NCBI RefSeq assembly: GCF_014174405.1
Contig: NZ_JACEGA010000001.1
Span: 2,385,001-2,449,000, forward strand
Origin: Variimorphobacter saccharofermentans
Lineage (GTDB): Bacteria > Bacillota > Clostridia > Lachnospirales > Lachnospiraceae
Length of the DNA: 64,000 nucleotides
Direction of reading: 5' to 3'
Made by a program: the position numbers and the translations under genes. The notes beneath the pieces were generated by a model. That model was not told the origin of the DNA, made no database searches, and saw nothing but the letters and a program-made list of their open reading frames with translations. This document shows positions 35,392 to 43,925 of the stretch, in pieces (position 1 is the stretch's first letter; each line of letters begins with the position of its first letter).

Positions 35392-36066
35392 ATGCAGGTG
35401 CAGGAAGAGCTTATCCGCCGCCGTATTGTGCACACAAGCCCAAACGGAAAGACCAGAACTTTCAGCAGCAACCACGTGTTTGCTCAAATAATTATCTGCG
35501 GCAAATGCGGTGAGGTTTTTCGCAGGGTACATTGGAACAACAGAGGTAAAAAGTCCATCGTCTGGCGCTGTGTCAGCCGGTTAGAAAACACCGGCCTATT
35601 CTGCGATGCCCGCACGGTACTGGAGAGCACCATCGAGCAAGTGCTAGTCACCGCCATTAATCAGACGCTTTGCGACAAAGACTCTTTCCTCACAACTCTA
35701 CGGGATAACATCGCCACCGTCATAAATCGTGAAAGCGACAAGCCCTTAGCGGATATCGATAAGCGGCTGGAGGAGTTGCAAACGGAACTTCTAAAATTGG
35801 CCACTTCCAATGCGGATTATGAAAAGGTTGGCGATGAGATTCACAGCCTGCGCGATCAGAAGCAAAAGCTGCAGGTTGAAAATGCCAACCGTGATGAACT
35901 TAAAAAGCGCATTGCTGATATGAGCACATTCCTAAAGAAACAACCCACCGCTCTCACCGAATATGATGAGCAACTTGTCCGACGGCTGATTGAAAAGGTC
36001 ACCATCTATGAGGACAAATTCACTGTAGAGTTTAAGTCTGGGTTGATGGTGGATGTAAATGAGTAA
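35392..36066 (+). pseudogene. C-terminal fragment of a second large serine recombinase (inverted copy)
   Basis: About 224 codons from MQVQEELIRRRIVHTSPNGK to a VEFKSGLMVDVNE end. It has the same zinc ribbon (IICGKCGEVFRRVHWNNRG, SRLENTGLFC) and coiled coil as the fragment at 33398-34036, but the nucleotide sequence is clearly diverged, so it is a separate paralog. It starts 6 nt after the IS3 end and lacks the catalytic domain. It retains about 14 more codons at the break than the left fragment, so the two junctions are not identical. Confidence 0.8.
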
Positions 36067-36082
36067 GCCCCAAAACGAGCAA

Positions 36083-36111
36083 GGCACTCTACGGAATAAA
36101 CGTAGGGTGCC
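36083..36111 (+). terminator. Terminator after the recombinase fragment
   Basis: Arms GGCACTCTACG (36083-36093) and CGTAGGGTGCC (36101-36111) pair over 11 nt with a 7-nt loop, 17 nt after the stop codon, followed shortly by TTTTG. Confidence 0.65.
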
Positions 36112-36181
36112 ATGTTTTGTTTCGAAAATCAAACGCTATCGGGAAATATTGAACTAAGTTTGTGCAGCATATCGTGTTTTT

Positions 36182-37642
36182 TTATTTCCTGAACTGGACT
36201 ATCTCTCCGGTTTTTTCTTGACTGATGATTTTGCCATTGCTATCAAAAGCATACTTATATACATAGCTTACCCCTCCTATGGAGAAAGAATTTGTCATGG
36301 GTGAAAAGAAAGAATCGGTTATGCTTTCGACATTCCACAAAAGACTACCTTCTTCACTGATTGATAGTTTTGCACCGAATGAACCTTTTACAGTATAGAA
36401 TGTTTGCGGAATTCCACTTGCAGGATCGCAAACAAGCAGTGCGGCAGTGAAATTGTTTCGCATAAGTTCTGTCAGTTCAGCGTTCGGGATGTCCAAGACC
36501 GTACGATTGTATATTTCGTTTAGAACACGTGCTATATCATACCTGCCTCCTGCGTTGCTTTGTTCGGGATCGAGTTTAGGAACAGAGTTAGCACTGAGAT
36601 AAATATTGCCATTGTATTCTATCATGTCGGTAATAAAATACAGATCTTTATCTGATGTATACGTAAACGAATCCTCTGCAGTACCGTCTGCTGCAATCTT
36701 CATTAGCAAATCGCCGGTATTTGAATGATTTAACTGAACGAGGAAACCGTCGCCAAGCTTTGCAGTCGCTCGAATACCATAATTTCCTACTTCGGTTTTT
36801 GTGAACCCTATGGAATTTCCGTCCATATCAAGTTTTGTGAAACAGAGATATTTCAAGTCGCCACGGCTGAAAACCGCAAGAGAATTTTCGCTGTAAACAA
36901 CGGATGAAACGTATTCACTTTTAAAACCGTTTGAAGTTGTTTTATCCCATATAAGTTTTCCGTCTTTGCTTATCATCGCTATACGGCCATATGTCGTATT
37001 CGCCGATGACCACGAAGGCGTTGAGCCGAAAACTATGACGAAATCATCACTTTCGAGGTATCCTTCATGCACCATATTAGGAATGTCAACGCTCCAGGCT
37101 ACTTTCCCGTCAACAGATTTTGTGAAAATGACTTTATCATATACGTCAAACTTAAGCTCATTGTCATATTTCAATACGTAATCAAATTGATATAAAGCAC
37201 CTTTGGCATTGGGGTTGTGGTTAAAAAGTTTCTTGCTGCTGTTACGGTAATTCCAAAGATTTTCCAAATCTTCTGGGGTTGGATTATCTTGAAAAATCTC
37301 ATATCCGCCGACACTCTTTTGTAAAACTTCAGCAGTTTTTCCGTACGAAAACGAGTTTGTGGTTATATCGCGGTAAATGCTCTTAATCTCTCCTCTTGAA
37401 AGCCCTTCTGTGGTTAAACTGTATTCATTAAAGAAAGAGATTGCTGCTTTGTATTCTTTAGCCTCCGCATATATGGTTAACCCGGAAACAGTGCTAATAA
37501 GCAGTACAAGACAGGCGGCAACTGCTACCCACTTGCTGCGCAAAAACCTGCTTGTGCTTTTTTTAGGTTTATAGTTCGTTGCTTCCTCAACAATGTCAGA
37601 ATCAATATTTGATATTATCGAGTACATTTTTTCGCCCTTCAT
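36182..37642 (-). CDS. Membrane-anchored probable anti-sigma factor with extracellular propeller-like domain
   Basis: A 486-residue protein. A short cytoplasmic part (1-35), one membrane segment (KWVAVAACLVLLISTVSGLT, about 37-57) and a large extracellular part with repeated blade-like elements (DGKVAWSVDIPN, KDGKLIWDKTTS, EEGSLLWNVES). This layout with a sigma factor directly upstream (4-nt overlap) is that of an anti-sigma factor or co-regulator. There is no recognisable zinc-binding anti-sigma motif in the short N-terminal part, so the assignment rests on context. The outer domain could sense a cell-envelope ligand. The start at 37642 follows GGAGG. Confidence 0.65.
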   Translation of the reverse strand: MKGEKMYSIISNIDSDIVEEATNYKPKKSTSRFLRSKWVAVAACLVLLISTVSGLTIYAEAKEYKAAISFFNEYSLTTEGLSRGEIKSIYRDITTNSFSYGKTAEVLQKSVGGYEIFQDNPTPEDLENLWNYRNSSKKLFNHNPNAKGALYQFDYVLKYDNELKFDVYDKVIFTKSVDGKVAWSVDIPNMVHEGYLESDDFVIVFGSTPSWSSANTTYGRIAMISKDGKLIWDKTTSNGFKSEYVSSVVYSENSLAVFSRGDLKYLCFTKLDMDGNSIGFTKTEVGNYGIRATAKLGDGFLVQLNHSNTGDLLMKIAADGTAEDSFTYTSDKDLYFITDMIEYNGNIYLSANSVPKLDPEQSNAGGRYDIARVLNEIYNRTVLDIPNAELTELMRNNFTAALLVCDPASGIPQTFYTVKGSFGAKLSISEEGSLLWNVESITDSFFSPMTNSFSIGGVSYVYKYAFDSNGKIISQEKTGEIVQFRK

Positions 37643-38196
37643 ATAGAAATGCCCTCCTTTTCAAGGTAATCATGTAAATTGTTCCTGAGCCTCAGCATCA
37701 TTGAAGCCAATTTGCTATAACTTATACCGAATTCTTTTGCTAATGTGTTCAGCGGTTGACCATGCCAATATCTGCGCACAAACAACACACGCTTCTCCGT
37801 ATCCAAGCTACGTAACCAACAATTCAAAGCTTCTCCAATCTCATTATCACTCGATGCAACCGTCATGTCGGGTATTTCGGACATACATTCTTCGAGTTCG
37901 CTGAGCAGCATTGTCAATCCACTATATCGTTTCTGTGCTCTGCTTTTACGAAAATAATCAATAGAGATACAACGCACAATTCGACCAAGATATGCAGATA
38001 ATGATGTCGGTCTATCCGGCGGGATTTGATTCCACGCAGCAAGATATGTATCGTTAAGACATTCTTCGCAATCTTCATTATTGCCAAGTACATTCATTGC
38101 AATAGTTTTTAAATAGGGATTGTACTTCTGCCGTGTTTCATTCAATGCGTTTTCAGATCTCGACCAGAAAAGCTCTATAATCTGCTTGTCATCCAT
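37639..38196 (-). CDS. RNA polymerase sigma-70-like factor (ECF type)
   Basis: A 185-residue sigma factor. Region 2 covers about residues 10-85 (YNPYLKTIAMNVLGNNEDCE, ECLNDTYLAAWNQIPP, AYLGRIVRCISIDYFRK) and region 4 is at about 125-180 (LDTEKRVLFVRRYWHGQPLN, LAKEFGISYSKLASMMLRLR). The start at 38196 follows GGAGAG. Its stop overlaps the start of the probable anti-sigma gene by 4 nt. Family rule: such sigma factors often transcribe their own operon; I did not identify its promoter. Target genes are unknown. Confidence 0.9.
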   Translation of the reverse strand: MDDKQIIELFWSRSENALNETRQKYNPYLKTIAMNVLGNNEDCEECLNDTYLAAWNQIPPDRPTSLSAYLGRIVRCISIDYFRKSRAQKRYSGLTMLLSELEECMSEIPDMTVASSDNEIGEALNCWLRSLDTEKRVLFVRRYWHGQPLNTLAKEFGISYSKLASMMLRLRNNLHDYLEKEGISI

Positions 38197-38400
38197 ATAA
38201 CTCTCCTTCCCCATGTTTTAAGGCCTTCACTAGTATAGTCGTAAAACATGTACTGAATATTGCATGAATTTTTGATTTTCGTAAAATAAATCAGCCAGAA
38301 TGAACCAATCCTGGCTAACTACAAAATGATAATAATATCACCTTTTGGTTTATATCCATAATTTACATTGTTGCCATAATGTAACATGTTGATAACTCTG

Positions 38401-38520
38401 CATCCAACCTGACCACACAACCTCAAAAACTTCCGAAAAAACATCTAACCTGACCACTCACGACCCCTGACATCTAACCCGACCACTCGCGGGGCTATGA
38501 CATCTAACCTGACCACTTGA
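38401..38520. repeat. Four degenerate direct repeats, possibly a solo transposon end
   Basis: Copies of CATCTAACCTGACCAC begin at 38401 (CATCCAACC variant), 38442, 38471 and 38501, with spacings of 41, 29 and 30 nt. This looks like the multiple internal repeats found at ends of IS21-type elements, but no transposase gene is present here. The rest of the 38215-38638 gap shows nothing else that I can support. Confidence 0.55.
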
Positions 38521-38638
38521 CTAACAAAAACCGCTCTTATGGACTTGTTCCCGCGAAGCAAAAAAATCTCATTTTTGTTTGATGGATTTTACACCCATAT
38601 GTGCTAAAAGCCTTGATATATAAGCCTTTCTCACATAC

Positions 38639-38655
38639 TCACTCTTTTACCCTCG
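38639..38655 (-). other. Second exon of the RNA methyltransferase gene (intron-split)
   Basis: On the minus strand CGAGGGTAAAAGAGTGA follows group II intron 2. Joined to ATGT before the intron at 40558 it gives LMSRVKE and a stop, which restores a family-typical C terminus. Positions were derived by reading frame and by comparison with intron copy 1. Confidence 0.7.
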
Positions 38656-40557
38656 ATAGAGTAGAGCAGTGGGATTGCCACCGCCCCCTCATCAAACCGT
38701 ACGTGCGGTTTTCCCGCATACGGCTTTCCGATATTCTTCTTCCTTCAGCATTCAGCCGCAAATACTTGCTAGTCCTGCCTGCAAGGTTAGTTCTCTAACC
38801 TTTGACGCATTTCCCAGCCTGTAGTTACGTTGTTTCTTCCGATTGTACCACCGAGTAAATTTAAAATTGATGTACTTCTCTATCTTCCATAACCATGGTC
38901 TTGTAAAACGCCTGGCATAGTAATTTCTCATGCCTATAATTTTAGGATTGAGCAGTTTCACCATTTCTTCCATGCTCAACAGCAGTTTGCTCGGATTCGT
39001 AAACACCTCTTTGATGTTGGCTCTCATTTTCTTCATAGCCTTTAGGGATGGAACTTGCTGTAATGTCCAATACCACTTCCAGCTTTTGTTTCTGAATCGC
39101 TGAAATCTATTGTTGAAGCCAAGAAAATCGAAGCTGTCTTTTCCGAAATACATATCAACAAGCTTCGTTTTCTCGCCATGCAACGTTAGTTCCAGCTTAT
39201 CCATAATCCATTTCACCGCTTTTAGGGCTTCTTCTGCCTGTACTTTCCGTTTGCATAATATCACAAAATCATCTGCGTATCGTACCTGCTCGCCCAAGTG
39301 CCTAAATCTTTTATTCCAGACTACATCAAAATAATTTAGATATATGTTGGATAGAAGCGGTGATATAACTCCTCCCTGTGGTGCTCCAAGTGTACTATCA
39401 CTATATTGTCCGGCTTCAAGCACTCCTGCTTTCAGCCAGCCTTTAATAAGCTTCAGCACCTTGCGGTCAGTTATCCTCTGCTCTACCAGTAAAAGCAGTT
39501 TATCATGGCTTATACTGCCGAAATAATCTTTTATGTCGGCATCAATTACCCATAAAGCACCGCCTTTATCAGCCACTTCGAATATCCTATCCATTGCCTG
39601 TAGTGCACTTCGCTTTGGTCGGAATCCATATGAACAAGGCTGAAAATCAGCTTCAAATACCGGCTCAATAACTATCTTTGCCGCCATCTGTACTATTCTG
39701 TCCTTAATCGTAGGTATTCCTAATGCTCTTTTCCTGCCATCTGCTTTTGGAATATAGGTTCGCCTGACAGGCTTGCACCGATATTTCTCTGTTCGCAATT
39801 CCTCCGCTATTTCGTCCAGCAGTTTTTCTTCGCCGTACGCTTTCACATCAATGATGCTGACTTTATCGATACCGCCTGCCCCACCATTTCTTTTTACCCG
39901 TTTCCATGCTTCCTCCAAAATATCCTTGCGGTATATCTTGTCATACATCGCATAGTACTTTCTCTTTCGGTCAGCTTTGGCTGTAAGGTATAGTCTGTTC
40001 TGGATGTTTCGTACTTTTTCATGGGTGTTAATAGCTTTATCAGCAATCACCAGCACCTACCTCCTCTACAGACTTGAATAAAGTTGTGCCCCTTTCCTAT
40101 ATGCAGTTTTGTTGTCTGCATAATCTCTGGTACTATGGGCACTTCTGACTGCCTCTTTGCAGGACTGCAATTTCACTTTCGTTTATATGCGTCCTCTTTA
40201 CAGTTTCCTGTGCAAAGTAGGCTCTCTCCAGTTCTGACAAATACTTTCCTAACGTGTCGTTACCTCTACACCGCAGGGTTCTTCGGTATTGCATTTAGGG
40301 TTCTTCATACCTTCTGCTGTCTTCGCTGTTGATGTCTCAGCTCGACTCCCTGTTGTTCCCTTTCGGGAATGTGAATAACGGTGCGGCAGTATTCACTTTA
40401 TGTTACGACCCGTCAGTTTGTCTGCTCTTTATTAAGCATTCCGTAACGCTTCAACGCATGAATTACTCCATACGCTGGTTACTGACTAAGTGGCTGCCCT
40501 ACCTTTACCACTACAGGACTTTCACCTGTTAGCATTTGCCAGCTTTGCTGGACGCAC
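38656..40557 (-). mobile_element. Group II intron, copy 2 (intact maturase), inserted in an RNA methyltransferase gene
   Basis: The intron starts GTGCGTCCAGC at 40557 and ends CTCTAT at 38656 (an AY end), 1,902 nt. Domain V is at about 38695-38728 and domain VI follows. It contains an intact 434-codon maturase in domain IV. Splicing joins LM to SRVKE of the host gene. Compared with copy 1 the RNA domains are very similar. Being in the same orientation as its host gene, it can be spliced out of the mRNA, and no loss of function is expected if splicing is efficient. Confidence 0.9.
38752..40056 (-). CDS. ltrA: Group II intron reverse transcriptase/maturase
   Basis: A 434-residue intron-encoded protein. 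RT domains 0-7 run from YDKIYRKDILEEAWKRVKRN to the active site VRYADDFVILC; the thumb/X maturase domain (MKKMRANIKEVF, KYINFKFTRWYNRKKQRNYR) ends the protein. No HNH endonuclease domain is present, which is usual for small bacterial maturases that move into replication forks or accept single-stranded targets. The start GTG at 40056 follows AGGAGG. It probably assists splicing of its own intron and possibly of the degenerate copy at 26242-28140. Confidence 0.95.
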   Translation of the reverse strand: MLVIADKAINTHEKVRNIQNRLYLTAKADRKRKYYAMYDKIYRKDILEEAWKRVKRNGGAGGIDKVSIIDVKAYGEEKLLDEIAEELRTEKYRCKPVRRTYIPKADGRKRALGIPTIKDRIVQMAAKIVIEPVFEADFQPCSYGFRPKRSALQAMDRIFEVADKGGALWVIDADIKDYFGSISHDKLLLLVEQRITDRKVLKLIKGWLKAGVLEAGQYSDSTLGAPQGGVISPLLSNIYLNYFDVVWNKRFRHLGEQVRYADDFVILCKRKVQAEEALKAVKWIMDKLELTLHGEKTKLVDMYFGKDSFDFLGFNNRFQRFRNKSWKWYWTLQQVPSLKAMKKMRANIKEVFTNPSKLLLSMEEMVKLLNPKIIGMRNYYARRFTRPWLWKIEKYINFKFTRWYNRKKQRNYRLGNASKVRELTLQAGLASICG

Positions 40558-42016
40558 ACATCAATGTCACGCACTCAATGTGTTCCGTCCAAGGAAACAT
40601 ATCTACAGGAATTGCTTTATTTGCCTTATATCCCTTCTTCGCTAAATATTGCATATCTCTCTCCAACGTAACCGGATTACATGAAATGTATACCACCTTC
40701 GTAGGTTTTAGCATTGCCAAAGCATCCATGAATTGCTCCGTACTTCCACTTCTCGGAGGATCCATGAATACTACGTCCGCTGTTGCATTAAGTCCTGCCA
40801 TTTGAGTCATGAAGGCACTGGCATCGTTATTATAAAATTCTATATTATGGGTTTCATTTCGCTTTGCATTAATTTTTGCGTCGCGGACAGCATCCTTATT
40901 AAGCTCGACTCCGATTACCTTAGAGGCATGATCCGATGCAATCAAGCCAATTGTTCCAATACCACAATAAGCATCAATTACCGTTTCTTTTCCTGTGAGT
41001 CCTGCTAGTTCTATCGCTTTCTTGTAAAGAACTTCTGTCTGTAAAGGATTTATCTGATAAAAGGATTTTGGAGATATTCGAAATACCTTTTCACATAGGC
41101 TGTCCTCAATATATCCCTTCCCAAAGATTACATGTTCCTTCTCTCCAAGAACCATACTGGTTTTCTTATCATTTACATTGATAACAATGGTTGTAATCTC
41201 TGGATGTTCTTTACGTAGTGCTTTTACAAAGTTATTCTTTGATGGTAATATGGGCGAAGACAGCACCAATACAACCATGATCTCACCACTTCGAAAACCT
41301 GTACGTATTAACACATGTCGCAATAGGCCAAATCCGGTGTCTTCATCATATGTTCTAATTTTAAAGGACTTTAACATTCCCCTTATCGTATTAATGATTT
41401 CATCCGCTTTTTTGTTATGGATTAAGCAACGCTCAATGGGAATGACACGATGTGTTCCTTCTTCATACACACCGGATATCGGATTTCCTTTTTTATCATG
41501 GTCAAATACTACATGAACCTTATTGCGATAATATTGAGGCTCTTCCATTCCGATGATTGGTTCCACTTTGCAATATTTTGCAATCAGTTTCTCCACTGTT
41601 TTTTGCTTCTCCTGCAAATGAATGTCATAACTTTGTTGAAGTATATTGCAACCACCACATTCCCGTAAATACGGACATACGGATTTATTATCATTTATAT
41701 TTATTCTTCCAATATTTCCGTTGTTTTTCTTACTACCTATGTTCTTACTAAATGTCTTATTACTACTTGTATTATTACTACTTGCCTTATTGATACTTGT
41801 ACTATTGATACTTGTACTATTGTTGCTTGCCCTATTGCTACTAGTCTTACTGCTGATTATAATATTGCTACCTGTCATATTACTACTTGTATTATCGCTG
41901 CTTGCCTTATTATTTCTTGAATTATACTTTCTAGTATTAATATCCTTACTACCATTACGGCTTGTACTATTATGTTTATTACTTCTTTTCTTATCTCCTT
42001 TGTTGCTCTCACTCAT
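40529..42016 (-). CDS. 23S rRNA uracil-C5 methyltransferase-like protein with Asn/Ser-rich N-terminal extension
   Basis: The unspliced frame is 495 residues. Residues 1-110 are an Asn/Ser/Lys-rich, low-complexity extension (repeats like SINSTSINKASSNNTSSNK). Then a Fe-S cysteine set (CPYLRECGGCNILQQ), a SAM-binding fold (VIDAYCGIGTIG), FMDPPRSGST and catalytic cysteine segment VVYISCNPVTLERD, as in RumA/RlmD-type m5U methyltransferases. Group II intron 2 interrupts codon 3 of the last nine. Spliced product ends CVTLMSRVKE; unspliced reading runs into the intron to MCASSKAGKC. The start at 42016 follows AAGGAG. It is 5 nt after the radical SAM gene, an operon. Confidence 0.85.
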   Translation of the reverse strand: MSESNKGDKKRSNKHNSTSRNGSKDINTRKYNSRNNKASSDNTSSNMTGSNIIISSKTSSNRASNNSTSINSTSINKASSNNTSSNKTFSKNIGSKKNNGNIGRININDNKSVCPYLRECGGCNILQQSYDIHLQEKQKTVEKLIAKYCKVEPIIGMEEPQYYRNKVHVVFDHDKKGNPISGVYEEGTHRVIPIERCLIHNKKADEIINTIRGMLKSFKIRTYDEDTGFGLLRHVLIRTGFRSGEIMVVLVLSSPILPSKNNFVKALRKEHPEITTIVINVNDKKTSMVLGEKEHVIFGKGYIEDSLCEKVFRISPKSFYQINPLQTEVLYKKAIELAGLTGKETVIDAYCGIGTIGLIASDHASKVIGVELNKDAVRDAKINAKRNETHNIEFYNNDASAFMTQMAGLNATADVVFMDPPRSGSTEQFMDALAMLKPTKVVYISCNPVTLERDMQYLAKKGYKANKAIPVDMFPWTEHIECVTLMCASSKAGKC

Positions 42017-42021
42017 AGTGA

Positions 42022-42927
42022 TTATACTCCTTCTCCGTTAAATTCCGGTATAAAGCTTTCCGAAGCTGTCTCTCCCTCTTGGATAAATCCTTGTTCCACC
42101 CCGAGCTCAATCGCATAATCCACTAGTTCCTCATACTCAGCTTCTTCAATCCTGCGATTAAGTTCCGGATACTGCTCCAGTCCTGACATTGGTGTATACT
42201 GGTTCATAATACTAATGTATATTTTATGCCTATAGGTTTGATATAAGTACTTCACTAAGTTCTTGGAATCCTGTAAATAGCCTGGCAGGGTAAGATGTCT
42301 GACGATTACTCCCTTCGTCATAATACCCCGTTCGTTAAATATCGGAGTCCCCACTTGACGAACCATTTCACCTATTGCTTCTGAAGCATATGAAAAATAA
42401 TTCTCCGCATTGGAATACTTCTTACTAATCTGTCCTGACTGATACTTTAAGTCTGGAAGGTAGATATCCACATAACCTTGAAGAAGTCTTATCGTTTCAA
42501 CTCTTTCATACCCGCTGGTATTATATACGATAGGAAGGTCAAGACCTTTTCGCTTTGCCATATCAATTGCCTGGATAATCTGTGGCACATAATGGCTGGG
42601 AGTTACGAGATTAATGTTATTGGCCCCTTTCTCCTGAAGCTCAATAAATATATCTGACATCCGCTCTATAGTAATCTTCCTGCCCGCTAAGCCTTTTGCT
42701 ATATTATGGTTTTGACAATATACACATCCTAAGGAACAGCCGGAAAAGAATACGGTACCAGAGCCTTCCTCTCCAGATATACAGGGTTCTTCCCAGAAGT
42801 GTAGAGCTGCCCGGGCTACCATCATTTCATCCGTTGATCTGCATACTCCGACTTGTCCCTGACTTCGATCTACACCACACTCTCTGGGGCAAAGAGTACA
42901 TTCCTTCATTAATAAATCTATATCCAT
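42022..42927 (-). CDS. Radical SAM protein, PflX-like (pyruvate formate-lyase activating enzyme-like)
   Basis: A 301-residue radical SAM protein. N-terminal cysteines CTLCPRECGVDRSQGQVGVC and the SAM/Fe-S motif FFSGCSLGCVYCQNHNIA (CX3CX2C) are clear. The family resembles PflA activases, but the target is unknown; no glycyl radical enzyme gene is nearby. The start at 42927 (MDIDLL) follows AAGGGA. A longer frame to 43005 reads through a 12-nt tandem repeat giving KGII repeats, and is judged to be leader. It is in an operon with the downstream RNA methyltransferase. Confidence 0.85.
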   Translation of the reverse strand: MDIDLLMKECTLCPRECGVDRSQGQVGVCRSTDEMMVARAALHFWEEPCISGEEGSGTVFFSGCSLGCVYCQNHNIAKGLAGRKITIERMSDIFIELQEKGANNINLVTPSHYVPQIIQAIDMAKRKGLDLPIVYNTSGYERVETIRLLQGYVDIYLPDLKYQSGQISKKYSNAENYFSYASEAIGEMVRQVGTPIFNERGIMTKGVIVRHLTLPGYLQDSKNLVKYLYQTYRHKIYISIMNQYTPMSGLEQYPELNRRIEEAEYEELVDYAIELGVEQGFIQEGETASESFIPEFNGEGV

Positions 42928-43010
42928 AATAATTCCCTTAATAATTCCCTTAATAATTCCCTTAATAATTCCCTTAATAATTCTCTTAATCATTCTCTTA
43001 ATCATTCATT
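42928..43010 (-). repeat. 12-bp tandem repeat carrying Shine-Dalgarno-like cores
   Basis: Nearly seven units of AATAATTCCCTT (plus strand) run from 42928 without a gap; in the first four the unit is exact, then T and C substitutions appear. On the minus strand every unit contains AAGGGAATT, so several possible ribosome binding sites precede the start at 42927. Alternatively it codes for an N-terminal KGII repeat if the start at 43005 is used. Confidence 0.85.
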
Positions 43011-43109
43011 ACTCACTATATTAAGCTTTCTACATTGTACTCTAATTATTTTTAAAATACAATTGCTAAGTGACATATGATATTAAGCTATTTCTTAATA
43101 GATATACGA

Positions 43110-43730
43110 TTACTCACCGTAAGAAACCCTCCATATATAAATGGAGGCTACGGAACCATAGGGTGAATATCTTTGCCTATACTCCATAAACTGCTCTTTT
43201 GTAAGCTCCTCAAGTTCATGAAGCATCATCAGTCCTCGCCGGATCGCGATATCACCATAACTCATAATATCGGGACGCTCCATTGAGTTTAATAGCAGCT
43301 GTTCCGCTGTCCATACTCCGATTCCATCCAATGAGGATAATCGTTTTATAACCTCTTCATCCGGCAAATGGTACAGGATCTCCAGATCAAATTCACCATT
43401 TGCGATGACTCTTGCTGTTGACTTGATATATTCTGCTTTCTTCGACTGCATACCGCATCGCTGAATTTCCTCCGTAGGTATTTCGTTAATATAGGACGGC
43501 GTTATCTCCATAAAACGTTCCTGCATTCTTGCCCAGATCGTCTTAGCTGCTTTTAACGAAATTTGCTGTCCGATGATCGCATAGATCAAGGCAGGAAACA
43601 GTTCCGGTATTATGACACGATCAATCTTTCCAATCCGATCTATGGCTTCTCCTAGTTTGCGATCTACACTTCTTAGATAATTCATTTCTTTCTCACCATA
43701 TTCAAATATTTTTGTAGGAACCCTTGCCAT
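43110..43730 (-). CDS. HhH-GPD DNA glycosylase (AlkA-like)
   Basis: A 206-residue base-excision repair glycosylase. Seen: the helix AIIGQQISLKAAKTIWARM, the helix-hairpin-helix LSSLDGIGVWTAEQLLL, and the catalytic aspartate in MSYGDIAIRRGL. The length and composition match the short DNA-3-methyladenine glycosylase II group. The start at 43730 follows GAGG. It acts on alkylated bases in DNA. Confidence 0.9.
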   Translation of the reverse strand: MARVPTKIFEYGEKEMNYLRSVDRKLGEAIDRIGKIDRVIIPELFPALIYAIIGQQISLKAAKTIWARMQERFMEITPSYINEIPTEEIQRCGMQSKKAEYIKSTARVIANGEFDLEILYHLPDEEVIKRLSSLDGIGVWTAEQLLLNSMERPDIMSYGDIAIRRGLMMLHELEELTKEQFMEYRQRYSPYGSVASIYIWRVSYGE

Positions 43731-43925
43731 CTTTATTTACCTCATTTTAAAATCTTATCCATATTCTTCGAATAAACGGCATAAAAAATACACATCGGTT
43801 ATGCAAAGAATAAGTGCATTATCTACCGATGTGTTTTCATGAGATAGCATATTATCACGCGTCCAACAAAAGAAAGAACGCTCCGTTATCATACTTAATA
43901 AATCCGTTACTATATCACTATGAGT

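Noticed and set aside
38401..38520. CRISPR array
   Set aside because: Only four degenerate repeats of about 16-18 nt with short spacers of 11-25 nt; no cas genes and spacing too short.
41646..42041. 131-codon leucine-rich plus-strand frame
   Set aside because: It is the antisense of the Asn/Ser-rich repeat extension of the methyltransferase; low-complexity mirror image with no ribosome site.
42928..43005. KGII-repeat N terminus as part of the radical SAM protein
   Set aside because: A good AAGGGA site directly before the ATG at 42927 and the family-typical N terminus beginning there make the repeat part of the leader more likely; kept as an alternative.
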